DNA from: an uncultured Bacilli bacterium
GTDB lineage: Bacteria > Bacillota_I > Bacilli_A > RF39 > UBA660
Length of the DNA stretch: 64,000 nucleotides
Assembly (NCBI GenBank): GCA_947598325.1
Contig: CANQFD010000003.1
Coordinates: forward strand, 1 to 64,000
Direction: 5' to 3'
In this document: positions 1-9,322 of the stretch, piece after piece
Position numbering within the stretch: position 1 is the first letter of the stretch
Layout: each line of letters starts with the position of its first letter
Program-made: the position numbers and the translations under genes
The notes under the pieces: model-generated
Seen by the model: only the letters and a program-made list of their open reading frames with translations
The model's database searches: none
Told to the model about the DNA's origin: nothing

Positions 1-704
1 CAAGTAGGATCATAAACACTTTGTAATTTACTCTTATTTATAGTAACTAATTTAGCAAGTATTCTTGATACTTGTTGTGGAGTATAAAATTCTCCTGCTT
101 TTTTACCAGCTGATGCTGCAAAGTTAGAAATTAAATATTCGTAAGCGTCGCCTAAAACATCTATTTCAGCATCTTCATGATGAAAATCAATATCATCAAT
201 TTTTAACATTATTGTTGATATTAATTTGGTTCTTTCTGCTTCTCCTCTACCAAGTTTAGAGTTACTTAAATCCATATCCTCAAATAAATTTTCAAAATCA
301 TCTTCTGATTCATTTCCTAAAGTAGATTCAGAAATTGTATTAATTGCTTTAGCTAACATTGAAATATCAAATTTACCAGTTTTAATTTTATCAATTAATG
401 TACTCCATAAATAATCTGCTTCTAGGAAATAACCCATATTTGAATCATTAATTAATTGTGACTTTAATGCTTCTCTATATTCTTCTTTTTTCCATGCTTC
501 TTCATAAGTAATATTGTCATCTTTTAAATATGTAGTATTAACATAATTAACTAGATTTTCAGACAAATATCTATAGAAGATTAATCCAAGAATATAATTC
601 TTAAAATCACTCGCATCCATATTACCTCTTAGGGTATTAGCAATACTCCACAATTGTTTTTGAAGTTCTGCTTGTTGTATTTGTTGTTTTTCTTCTCTAG
701 ACAT
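1..704 (-). CDS. hsdM: Type I restriction-modification methyltransferase subunit HsdM, N-terminal part (runs off the window)
   Basis: Minus-strand translation from ATG at 704 gives MSREEKQQIQQAELQKQLWSIANTLRGNMDASDFKNYILGLIFYRYLSENL...DVLGDAYEYLISNFAASAGKKAGEFYTPQQVSRILAKLV, a typical HsdM N-terminus; 10 nt after hsdR. Confidence 0.93.
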   Translation of the reverse strand, partial: MSREEKQQIQQAELQKQLWSIANTLRGNMDASDFKNYILGLIFYRYLSENLVNYVNTTYLKDDNITYEEAWKKEEYREALKSQLINDSNMGYFLEADYLWSTLIDKIKTGKFDISMLAKAINTISESTLGNESEDDFENLFEDMDLSNSKLGRGEAERTKLISTIMLKIDDIDFHHEDAEIDVLGDAYEYLISNFAASAGKKAGEFYTPQQVSRILAKLVTINKSKLQSVYDPT

Positions 705-714
705 ATTTTACCTC

Positions 715-3465
715 CTACATATATTTCTTTAATAGATTTTTTACAAAACTTTTTATATTTTCAATAATTGATATTTTCTTTAAGAATGGCGCTTCTATAG
801 ATTGTCCAATTAATCCATCTGGGAAAATACCACTATATTCATATTCATTAATAATTGTTTCTAATGTTTCTAAATTAATATTATTATCAGTTGCAAATTT
901 TTCTATTTCTTTTTGTCTTTCTTTATTCATATGTTTATCTAAAGCTTCATCAATTGAATCTTCCTCTTTTAATGCTGGTAATATAGATTTTAAGAAACTC
1001 TTAATTAAATCAGCTTTTAAGAATAATTCATCATCAGTAATATTTACTAATTTGCTTTCGATATCAGCTATATCTTTTTGTTTTTGTTCTTCATCTGTTA
1101 AATCAACATTTCTAATTAAATTTAAAATATATGAAACATTAATTTTATCTGTTTGTATTAACTCTAGTGAGAATGTTACATCATTCAATATAGAACTTTT
1201 TTCTTTATCATTAGATAATTTTCTATATAATTCATAATACTTAGATTTATAATCTTCAAACATTTGAGTATTAATAATTGAATCAGTATTATCTAAATCA
1301 AATTGATTGAATGTTTTTAAGCTAACAAGTAATTTTGCTACTCCTCTAAATGCTATAATAAATTCTTTAATATCTTCTTCACTTTCAAGTGAATCTACAC
1401 TCTCAACAACTGGAGTTATTTCTAATAATCTTTTAACTGCGCCATTAAACTTACTTAGATAATCTTCGTATGGTTTCATTATGACAGTATCAATACTATC
1501 AGTTTGCGAAAATAATTTAACTGCTTCATCAACTCTAGCTTTTGTTGTTCTATAACATACTATATTGCCAAACGGTTTTGTATCTGTTTCAACTCTATTA
1601 GTTCTAGAAAAAGCCTGAATTAAATCATGATATTTTAATGATTTATCAACATATAATGTATTTAATCTTTTTGCATCAAAGCCTGTAAGTAACATATTAA
1701 CAACTATTACTATATCTATTTCAGTATTCTTAATTTTCTTACAGATATCTCTAAAATATGAATCAAATGTATGAGATGAAAAGTTTGTTTTATAAATTTT
1801 ATTATAATCTTTAATTATTTTATCTAAAGATTCTCTTGAATGTTCTGGATTCTTATCTAAATCTTCATTAGCACCATAAGTAAATATTGCACCTATTTTT
1901 AAATCATGATTTATAGATTTAAATGTTTCATAATATTTTATTAATAAAGGAATTGATGATACAGTAAATAATGCATTATATTTTCTATCTCTTGTTTTTA
2001 AATTATGATGATTAATAATATCTTGAGCAATTATTCCTATTCTTTCATCAGCCATAAATACTTCATCAGTATCTATATCTTCAACCATTATATCTTCTTC
2101 AGTTTTTCCATTCCATTCAACAAATTTCATATAATCAACAGAAAATCCTAAAACATTTTCATCTTTAATAGCATCTTTAATTAAATATGTATGTAAGCAT
2201 TTCTCAAAAATATCAGCAGTACTTCTTCCATCTTGAGATGGATTTTCTTTAAATCTAGGTGTCCCAGTAAATCCAAAATATTGTGCCTTACTAAATGTTC
2301 TGGATATTTGTTTATGCATATCCCCAAATTGAGATCTATGACATTCATCTATAATAAATACAGTTTTTAAATCTTTATATTTTTCCATCACATTTGAATA
2401 TTTGGGATTAGAACAAGCATTAGCCATTTTTTGAATTGTAGTAATAATTAATGGTCTAGTGCTATCTTTAATTTGCTGAATTAATTTTTCAGTTTGATTT
2501 GTCATATCTACACAACCTGGATCAAACTTATTAAATTCATCTAGTGTTTGTTTATCTAAATCTTTTCTATCAACTAAGAAGAATACTTGATTGATGGATG
2601 GTTCTAATGACAAAATTTGACTTGTTTTAAACGAAGTAATTGTCTTCCCAGAACCTGTAGTATGCCAAACATAACCATTATTATTAGTATCTAAAGCACG
2701 TGAAACTATATTTTCAACTGCATATACTTGATAAGGCCTCATTACCATCAACATTTTTTCTGTTTCATTTATAATCATATATCTAGCAATCATCTTACCA
2801 ATATGACATCTATCTAAGAAAAATAAACAAAATTGTTCTAAATTAGTTATTCTTTCATTATTAACATCCGTCCAATAAAAAGTAAATCCATAATTTAATT
2901 CTTGATCCCCATTTGCAAAATATTTAGTATCAACACCATTACTTATAACAAATAATTGAATAAATTTATATAATCCAAAATATGAATGTCTTTTATATTT
3001 TTTAATTTGATTAAAAGCTTCTTTCATATCCATTCCTCTTCGTTTTAATTCAACTTGAACTAAAGGAAGACCATTAATTAAAATAGTTACATCATAACGA
3101 TTTGTATATTTTCCTTCAACTGTAGTTTGATGAGTTACTTGAAAAGTGTTTTTACACCAATCTTTTGTGTTAAATAATTCAATATAGATGATTGTTCCAT
3201 CATCTCTTTGAATATCTTGTTTTTGTCTTAATTCTTTAGCTGACTGAAAAACACCTTTACCAGATATTTTTACCATTAGTCTTTCAAATTCTTTATCAGA
3301 TAAATCTTTATCTTTTAATTCTATTTTATTATGTTTATTAACCTGTTCTCTAAAATTTTTTTGTAATGAATTTGCATCATCTATTTGTACTTGTTCATAT
3401 CCTTGTTTAACAAGTTGATCAATCATTCTATTTTCTAATCTAGCTTCACTTTCATAAACTCCCAT
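715..3465 (-). CDS. hsdR: Type I restriction enzyme endonuclease subunit HsdR
   Basis: 916 aa; Walker A HTTGSGKT, DECHRSQ box, GFTGTPRF, VNMLLTGFDAKRLNTLYVDK helicase motifs; adjacent to hsdM. Confidence 0.95.
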   Translation of the reverse strand: MGVYESEARLENRMIDQLVKQGYEQVQIDDANSLQKNFREQVNKHNKIELKDKDLSDKEFERLMVKISGKGVFQSAKELRQKQDIQRDDGTIIYIELFNTKDWCKNTFQVTHQTTVEGKYTNRYDVTILINGLPLVQVELKRRGMDMKEAFNQIKKYKRHSYFGLYKFIQLFVISNGVDTKYFANGDQELNYGFTFYWTDVNNERITNLEQFCLFFLDRCHIGKMIARYMIINETEKMLMVMRPYQVYAVENIVSRALDTNNNGYVWHTTGSGKTITSFKTSQILSLEPSINQVFFLVDRKDLDKQTLDEFNKFDPGCVDMTNQTEKLIQQIKDSTRPLIITTIQKMANACSNPKYSNVMEKYKDLKTVFIIDECHRSQFGDMHKQISRTFSKAQYFGFTGTPRFKENPSQDGRSTADIFEKCLHTYLIKDAIKDENVLGFSVDYMKFVEWNGKTEEDIMVEDIDTDEVFMADERIGIIAQDIINHHNLKTRDRKYNALFTVSSIPLLIKYYETFKSINHDLKIGAIFTYGANEDLDKNPEHSRESLDKIIKDYNKIYKTNFSSHTFDSYFRDICKKIKNTEIDIVIVVNMLLTGFDAKRLNTLYVDKSLKYHDLIQAFSRTNRVETDTKPFGNIVCYRTTKARVDEAVKLFSQTDSIDTVIMKPYEDYLSKFNGAVKRLLEITPVVESVDSLESEEDIKEFIIAFRGVAKLLVSLKTFNQFDLDNTDSIINTQMFEDYKSKYYELYRKLSNDKEKSSILNDVTFSLELIQTDKINVSYILNLIRNVDLTDEEQKQKDIADIESKLVNITDDELFLKADLIKSFLKSILPALKEEDSIDEALDKHMNKERQKEIEKFATDNNINLETLETIINEYEYSGIFPDGLIGQSIEAPFLKKISIIENIKSFVKNLLKKYM

Positions 3466-3579
3466 ACTACACCTACTTATTTAAAAATCTTATAATATAA
3501 TTATAACACGAAAAATACCAATTTTTAATTTTTGATAATAATATCCATAAAAAAAGAAGAAATTAATCTTCTAATAAGT

Positions 3580-3650
3580 AATAAAAAGAAAAATAGGGCT
3601 CTACCGTAAGATAGTGCCCTTGCAAAAATGTATTACCATTTTTTCCTCGC
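3580..3650 (-). ncRNA. Putative AbiF-associated structured small RNA (about 70 nt)
   Basis: Minus-strand RNA GCGAGGAAAAAAUGGUAAUACAUUUUUGCAAGGGCACUAUCUUACGGUAGAGCCCUAUUUUUCUUUUU. Hairpin 1: AAAAAUG-GUAAUA-CAUUUUU, closed by GC/GC across a GAGGA bulge. Hairpin 2: GGGC-A-CUAUC-UUAC-GGUAG-A-GCCC followed by a U-rich tract. Preceded by TTGACA-N17-TATCAT. Lies directly downstream of an Abi_2/AbiF gene. Confidence 0.7.
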
Positions 3651-3681
3651 ATGATCATGATACCATATATTAATGATCATG
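3650..3681. repeat. Perfect 9-bp inverted repeat CATGATCAT...ATGATCATG flanking the -10 region
   Basis: CATGATCAT at 3650-3658 and ATGATCATG at 3673-3681; one arm overlaps the -10, the other lies just inside the -35. Confidence 0.75.
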
Positions 3682-3685
3682 TCAA
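3657..3685 (-). promoter_or_regulatory. Sigma70-type promoter for the AbiF-adjacent RNA
   Basis: Minus strand TTGACA (3680-3685), 17-bp spacer, TATCAT (3657-3662); starts 7 nt from the abiF stop codon region. Confidence 0.7.
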
Positions 3686-3691
3686 ACTATT

Positions 3692-4702
3692 TTAATCTGA
3701 ATTTACATTATAATTTTTTTCAATAATCTTTTTAAAATATAAATATACAGATTTCAATAGCCCATTATTATTATAGTACTCTTTATGATAAATTATTCTT
3801 CTAAAAAACAATTCATTGATATCTTTAGTCACATTTTTCTTAATACCTTCACTAGTTACTATTTCGTTAAACATATATAAAGCATAAGTCATTTGTCTTA
3901 TTCTAGAATTACTTAATTTATTACTTCTAGTTTCTTTCCCAATTTCACAACCATTTAAATAATTGATAATTTTATAATCTGGTGCATAACTATTATCTTT
4001 TCTATCAAGGTCTGATAACAGACAAGAATTGTGAGCAACAGCATTTCTAAGTTTAACTATTTCCCTTAGAATAAATATATTTTTTAATTCATTTTTTAAA
4101 TTATATTCCTTTGAAAAGAATTCATAAAAATTAACTAATTCACCAAATGTGATTATTTCAAGAAATTCCCATATAGGAATATTTTCTAATTGTTGATCTT
4201 GATCTATATCATATTTAGAAAAAATTTTATTATAATATTCACTTCCGACTTTTTTAAAGATACTATTATGTACTTTTTTAGGAAACTTTTCATCATTAAA
4301 ATCTTTTTCTAAATACATATTGACTGCTCTATATCCATTTTCTTCTTCAATATTTTCAATTAGGTTTAATATTCTTATTTTCAAATAATGCTCTATATCA
4401 ATAATTATTTTAAAAAATAATAGTCTAACTCTATGATCTATAATAGCCATATCCTTAAGATATGCAAAATCTAAATCTTGATATAATCCTTCATATTCAC
4501 CTGCTGGAGATGGATATTTCAAGAAATTGTGTTTATATGATGTTAAATTATAGTAATTATTGTTATTTCTTAAATAGTCTTCTGCTTCTTGTTCACTTAT
4601 TTTTTCAAACTTAATATTTTTCTTTTTTAAATATGGAACTAATTCACTAATCTTCATCATAGGTCTTAATTTTGAGATTTTTTCATCGGTTTCAATCATC
4701 AT
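3692..4702 (-). CDS. abiF: Abi family (Abi_2/AbiF/AbiD-type) HEPN protein
   Basis: Abi_2-like N-terminus (FEKISEQEAEDYLRNNNNYYNLTSYKHNFL) and HEPN RxxxxH motif in IVKLRNAVAHNSCLL. Confidence 0.85.
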   Translation of the reverse strand: MMIETDEKISKLRPMMKISELVPYLKKKNIKFEKISEQEAEDYLRNNNNYYNLTSYKHNFLKYPSPAGEYEGLYQDLDFAYLKDMAIIDHRVRLLFFKIIIDIEHYLKIRILNLIENIEEENGYRAVNMYLEKDFNDEKFPKKVHNSIFKKVGSEYYNKIFSKYDIDQDQQLENIPIWEFLEIITFGELVNFYEFFSKEYNLKNELKNIFILREIVKLRNAVAHNSCLLSDLDRKDNSYAPDYKIINYLNGCEIGKETRSNKLSNSRIRQMTYALYMFNEIVTSEGIKKNVTKDINELFFRRIIYHKEYYNNNGLLKSVYLYFKKIIEKNYNVNSD

Positions 4703-4792
4703 ATCACTTCCTAACTGCTATAAAATATTATATCACAACAGTTAAATAACACCTATAGTTCTTTAGGACAATTAGTTTTATATTTAACATCA

Positions 4793-5677
4793 CTAAATCC
4801 ATATACTTTTTTTACAATTATTACATATTATTGCTATTTCATCTATACCATAAATGCTTTCTCCATCACCTTTTTGCATAACTATATCTGTAGAACTACA
4901 TTTAGGGCAACATACTTTATCATTTTTATTAACATAATCTTGTTTGCAATAATCTCTTATTATTTCATATCCATTTCTATTAAATTTAGGAACAAATTCA
5001 TCTTTATTAAATATCTTAATTCTCCCAAACATAAACTCTAATTTATCAACTTGTTTTTCTGTATGATAGTGACCACAATACCATTTATCATAGCTAATAT
5101 TTTCTTCTATTTTATCTAAAAAATATTCCATAGATTTATCTATCTTAGATTGATCTAATCCTTGCATAAATACTTCTCTAGGTTCGTATTTATAAGGGCA
5201 TGTATGTGTAAGAACAATATCGAAATGCTTATCTTTAACTTTATCTAAAATTATATTCATTTCTTCTTTAGTTAATTGCTCATCTTTAAACCATCTATGC
5301 TCATACATTAATCTATATTCTTTATCTACTGAGTAAGCTCCACCAATTACAAGAACACTTTTACCATCAATATTGTAGATTTCTCCATCTTTTGCAAATA
5401 TTAAATTAGGATAATTTTCTTCTATAAAGACTTTCCCATCAAACATTTTAACTTCTTTATAAGTATTAATGTTTTCTGGTCTTTCTTCATGATTACCTCT
5501 TATACAAAATAATTTTAATTTAAACTTTTTCAAATTCTCTTTGCATCTAATATCTTCTTCGCCAAGATAATAATTAATACCAGCATCTCCTAATACTATT
5601 AGCATATCATCATTATTTTCTTCTAATTTATAAAGTCTAGAAAAATCTCTATGTGTATCACCAGTTATATAAATCAT
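4793..5677 (-). CDS. Metallophosphoesterase with C-terminal zinc-ribbon
   Basis: Calcineurin-like motifs GDTHRD, GDAG, RGNHE, LTHTCP, CGHYHTE; C-terminal CPKC...CNNC zinc-ribbon; 11 nt downstream of the helicase gene. Confidence 0.85.
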   Translation of the reverse strand: MIYITGDTHRDFSRLYKLEENNDDMLIVLGDAGINYYLGEEDIRCKENLKKFKLKLFCIRGNHEERPENINTYKEVKMFDGKVFIEENYPNLIFAKDGEIYNIDGKSVLVIGGAYSVDKEYRLMYEHRWFKDEQLTKEEMNIILDKVKDKHFDIVLTHTCPYKYEPREVFMQGLDQSKIDKSMEYFLDKIEENISYDKWYCGHYHTEKQVDKLEFMFGRIKIFNKDEFVPKFNRNGYEIIRDYCKQDYVNKNDKVCCPKCSSTDIVMQKGDGESIYGIDEIAIICNNCKKSIWI

Positions 5678-5688
5678 ACTGATTCCTC

Positions 5689-8412
5689 CTATAAATTATA
5701 TTTATTTTTAAAAATATTATAATCTTTAGTACTTGAATTATTTTTTATTTGATCTATTATGTACTGCCCAGTTTCTGTAGTCCAAAATATACGTAATTTT
5801 TTCTTTGATCTTGTAATTGCAGTATAAAAAATATTTGGAGATATTAATTTTTCAACATCTTTTGTTAATACTACTTTCACAGAATTATACTCAAGCCCTT
5901 GAGCTTTGTGAATGGATAATGCATATGCAATATTGAAAGGTACAATATTATTTTTATCATCATCATCGTCATCATTTTCAAATTCTTTATCTATTTTAAA
6001 TCCTACAATAGAAGAAAATTGTTTTGTTTCAATTAAACTAACATTAGAACTAAATACATCCAAACTTGTTAGTGGTTTTTCTATCTCAATTTCGAAATAC
6101 ATTTCATCATCATTTTGTGATATTTTGGTAATTACCCCTTTTAGATTATTATAAAGAACATTACCAAATCTATTTGTATCAAAGAATAGTACAGGATCTC
6201 CTACTTTATACGACTTAATTCCAAAGTCAAATTTTTCATTATTATTAAAATCTTGCAAATATTTATTAATTTGATTTATTCCATACAATCCATCATATCC
6301 TAAGCATAATATTATTTCATCATCATCTAATTTGCTAAAAATATCTTGATTTAAATCACTTGAAAAATTATTATTAACTATATACTCTGTAATAGTATCT
6401 TCAAAATTTCTAACTTTTTTCCATAATTCTAATAAAGTTTCATCATCACTTCTAAAAGTTTCAGATAGTTCATGAATAGCAAATTCATTAACAAATTCTT
6501 TGGCAAAACTAAACCAATTTCCAAAATTTATAGATTCAATTTGATATATATCTCCAACTAATAAAAGCAATTCAAAATTTGTATTATTAAGAACGTCTAA
6601 TATGTCTTGATTACTAACAGTACTACATTCGTCAATTATTAATATATCGCAGTTCTTTTCTATATAATCATTATTGTTATATTCAGCAATTGTATAAAAT
6701 TCTGAATTTATAACTTTGATTCTTCGACGTAAATTTTCAATAGCAGTATTTGTATTTGTTAAAAAAATCTTTTTCTTATTTGACAAATATTCTGATAGAC
6801 AACTAATCATAGTAGTTTTACCTGTGCCAGCTGCACCATATATTAGTGAAACTTTTGAATCATTATACATTTTTCTTAAAATTTCTTTCTTTTCTTCTGA
6901 TATATTTTGACTATATCCATCAAACATTTCCCAAAATTCATATGATGATTGATAACCATCTATACCATTTTTTGATAATTCATTAATTATATTTATTATA
7001 TCAATTGTTGATTTTTCATATCCTTCCATATAAACATAATTATGTTCTTTAATAATTTTCAACCTTGTTTGTTCTCCATACAATTGTCTATTAAATTTGG
7101 ATATTAATTTATCTGTATCGCCATATTCTAATAACTCATTAATATCTGTATACATTATCCCTTTTTGTTCAATATTATTTAAAATATGTCTAGCTAATAA
7201 TTGATCTTCACAAAGTTCGCTATCTAAAGACATAAATAAATCTTCTCCACTCGGTATATGTTTAACTAAAGACATAACAAATGGTAATTTTTCAAATGGA
7301 AAACAACTTCTTTTTAAACAAAGATTTGACATGAATTCTGTAGGAATATTTTCTCCACGAATCCTATTAAGTTGTCTTTTAATGACAATATTTCTCATAT
7401 TATATAATAAATATCTAATGACTTTATAACCATTATTTTTATTTTTTATTAAATTTCTACAACTATCTAACAAATTAAATATGTAATTTGTTTTTGCTAC
7501 TCCTATTTTCCTTTTTTCTACTAAGTATTCATCATCGCTCATCAAAACTAAATTCAACAAATTAATATTTTCTTTAGTTAAATAATTCATTAAATTATTA
7601 TATTCATTCATATTACTTTTAACTATATTATCATTACAAAAAATTTTCAATAAGTTATTAATTTCACATGATCTAATTGCCACTCTCCAATTATTGATTA
7701 TTTTAATGGTTGTTTTTGAAGAAAATAGTGATATTTCTTTTTCAACAAAAGATATTGTAATTGCATAGTTTGGTAAGATATCATACTTTGTATACGCTAT
7801 CATTCTATCAAATTTATTTATTTTATCTGTAGCTGTTGATAATGTTATTTCATAATAAATATTTCCATCAATTTCAAAAGGTTTTGTCTTTTCAACATAA
7901 TATCTAGCTTTATCTAATTTATATTTAGAGCCTATTTCTACTGTATTTATCTCATTAGCAATTTTTTTATAATAATCTAATAAAGATGTATCATTATTTA
8001 ATGGGTATTTAGAAATATTTAATAATATTTCTATATTAAATTCATTTTTTACATATACTTTTAGTTTTAAAAGATAATAATAATACTTTTGCATTAATCT
8101 TTCAGCTCCATTATAATCTGGTGTATAATGGGATTTCGACGATTGTAAATATCTATGGAACTCATTTAAAAATCTTGGATTGCACCTTGTTTCTAAACTT
8201 TTATAAGCTATTTTTTTATCTTCAAAACGAGTACCTAAATTAGTATTATTATTTTTGTTGTACCATAGAACAATAACATCCTCAACTAAATTTCTCAATT
8301 GTGCCAAAATATTTTGTGATAACAAACCTCTATTTAGATAATCCTTTTCACTAATATTATCATCAATTACCATATTTATATTATTAATTTCTTTAATTAC
8401 AGACTCATTCAT
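5689..8412 (-). CDS. SF1 (RecD/UvrD-like) ATP-dependent helicase with long uncharacterised N-terminal region
   Basis: Walker A LIYGAAGTGKTTM, IIDECSTVS, LSETFRSDDETL, YALSIHKAQGLEYNSVKVVL and YTAITRSKKKLRIFW. Start placed at ATG 8412 (MNESVIKE) behind AAGAGG rather than the upstream TTG. Confidence 0.85.
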   Translation of the reverse strand: MNESVIKEINNINMVIDDNISEKDYLNRGLLSQNILAQLRNLVEDVIVLWYNKNNNTNLGTRFEDKKIAYKSLETRCNPRFLNEFHRYLQSSKSHYTPDYNGAERLMQKYYYYLLKLKVYVKNEFNIEILLNISKYPLNNDTSLLDYYKKIANEINTVEIGSKYKLDKARYYVEKTKPFEIDGNIYYEITLSTATDKINKFDRMIAYTKYDILPNYAITISFVEKEISLFSSKTTIKIINNWRVAIRSCEINNLLKIFCNDNIVKSNMNEYNNLMNYLTKENINLLNLVLMSDDEYLVEKRKIGVAKTNYIFNLLDSCRNLIKNKNNGYKVIRYLLYNMRNIVIKRQLNRIRGENIPTEFMSNLCLKRSCFPFEKLPFVMSLVKHIPSGEDLFMSLDSELCEDQLLARHILNNIEQKGIMYTDINELLEYGDTDKLISKFNRQLYGEQTRLKIIKEHNYVYMEGYEKSTIDIINIINELSKNGIDGYQSSYEFWEMFDGYSQNISEEKKEILRKMYNDSKVSLIYGAAGTGKTTMISCLSEYLSNKKKIFLTNTNTAIENLRRRIKVINSEFYTIAEYNNNDYIEKNCDILIIDECSTVSNQDILDVLNNTNFELLLLVGDIYQIESINFGNWFSFAKEFVNEFAIHELSETFRSDDETLLELWKKVRNFEDTITEYIVNNNFSSDLNQDIFSKLDDDEIILCLGYDGLYGINQINKYLQDFNNNEKFDFGIKSYKVGDPVLFFDTNRFGNVLYNNLKGVITKISQNDDEMYFEIEIEKPLTSLDVFSSNVSLIETKQFSSIVGFKIDKEFENDDDDDDKNNIVPFNIAYALSIHKAQGLEYNSVKVVLTKDVEKLISPNIFYTAITRSKKKLRIFWTTETGQYIIDQIKNNSSTKDYNIFKNKYNL

Positions 8413-8470
8413 AAATACCTCTTCCAAAAAAATAAGCAGTATTCATCTTAAAAAGATTAATACTGCTCAT
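8405..8470 (-). promoter_or_regulatory. Leader region with terminator-like hairpin and possible 21-aa leader ORF before the helicase gene
   Basis: AGCAGTATT-A-ATCTT..AAGAT-G-AATACTGCT followed by TATTTTTTT, about 20 nt before the ATG. ORF MSSINLFKMNTAYFFGRGIYE ends in a TGA overlapping the helicase start (ATGAATGA). Upstream TGTTATAAT extended -10. Confidence 0.5.
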
Positions 8471-8781
8471 CTTTATAAAGTATTATAACACACATTTTTG
8501 CTATTTCTACAAAATAGTAAATAATTATAGTCAAAAATTCAATTTAATCATTATTTTAAATTCTAAAGCACACTTTTTATTATAATTATACTTGTTAGTT
8601 TATTTGTTTAAATACAGTGTTCTAATACCCTTTTAAATTTAATCCATGTAAGAGCTAAGTCCCTCCTCCCACATTTAAGTGATTAAATATAACAAATTTA
8701 GCTAGAAAATTCACTACAATTAGATTAAAATACATTTACTATATTCAATATATCTAGCATTAAATTACTTTTCACTTATTT

Positions 8782-8810
8782 ATAAAAAAAAAGATACCAA
8801 AGTATCTTTT
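8782..8810 (-). terminator. Rho-independent terminator
   Basis: AAAAGATAC-TTTG-GTATCTTTTTTTTT on the minus strand at the end of the 8809..9318 gene. Confidence 0.75.
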
Positions 8811-9318
8811 ATTTAGCTGCTTTTTCGCTATCGAAACCACAATCTAATTCAACTTTTACAGTATAATCCTTTTTACCATATGGGCTTTTTGGATAAATAA
8901 CTGCTCTTGTATTAGTTGCATTACATGCTTTACCGTCTTCATTTTTGAAATTAGCTATTTCATCTTCATTTTTTCCATCGTTATATCTTGATAAATTATC
9001 TAAATTTATCTTTATTCCAATATCTTGGAATTTTGAAAGGAATTCTGAAACTTCACTTTCTGATTTTCCTTTTGAAATTTCAGTATAGTAAAATTCTGTA
9101 TAAAATTCTTCTCCCATTTTTGTTAAACTATCTGATAATTTCTCTTCTTGTGATAATCTTGATCCTCTTGTTAAAAATAATATAACTCCTAGTACAATAA
9201 CTAACCCAACAGCAATAGCACATATTTGAATCATTTTCTTTTTCTTTTCTTCATTTGCAAGTCCTGTTTTTTCTACTTTTTCAGTTTTTTCAACTTTTAC
9301 TTCATTTTCTTTTGACAT
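8809..9318 (-). CDS. Single-pass membrane protein of unknown function in the surface-protein locus
   Basis: 169 aa; TM segment MIQICAIAVGLVIVLGVILFL; 5 nt after the cohesin-like gene. Confidence 0.6.
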   Translation of the reverse strand: MSKENEVKVEKTEKVEKTGLANEEKKKKMIQICAIAVGLVIVLGVILFLTRGSRLSQEEKLSDSLTKMGEEFYTEFYYTEISKGKSESEVSEFLSKFQDIGIKINLDNLSRYNDGKNEDEIANFKNEDGKACNATNTRAVIYPKSPYGKKDYTVKVELDCGFDSEKAAK

Positions 9319-9322
9319 AGTA

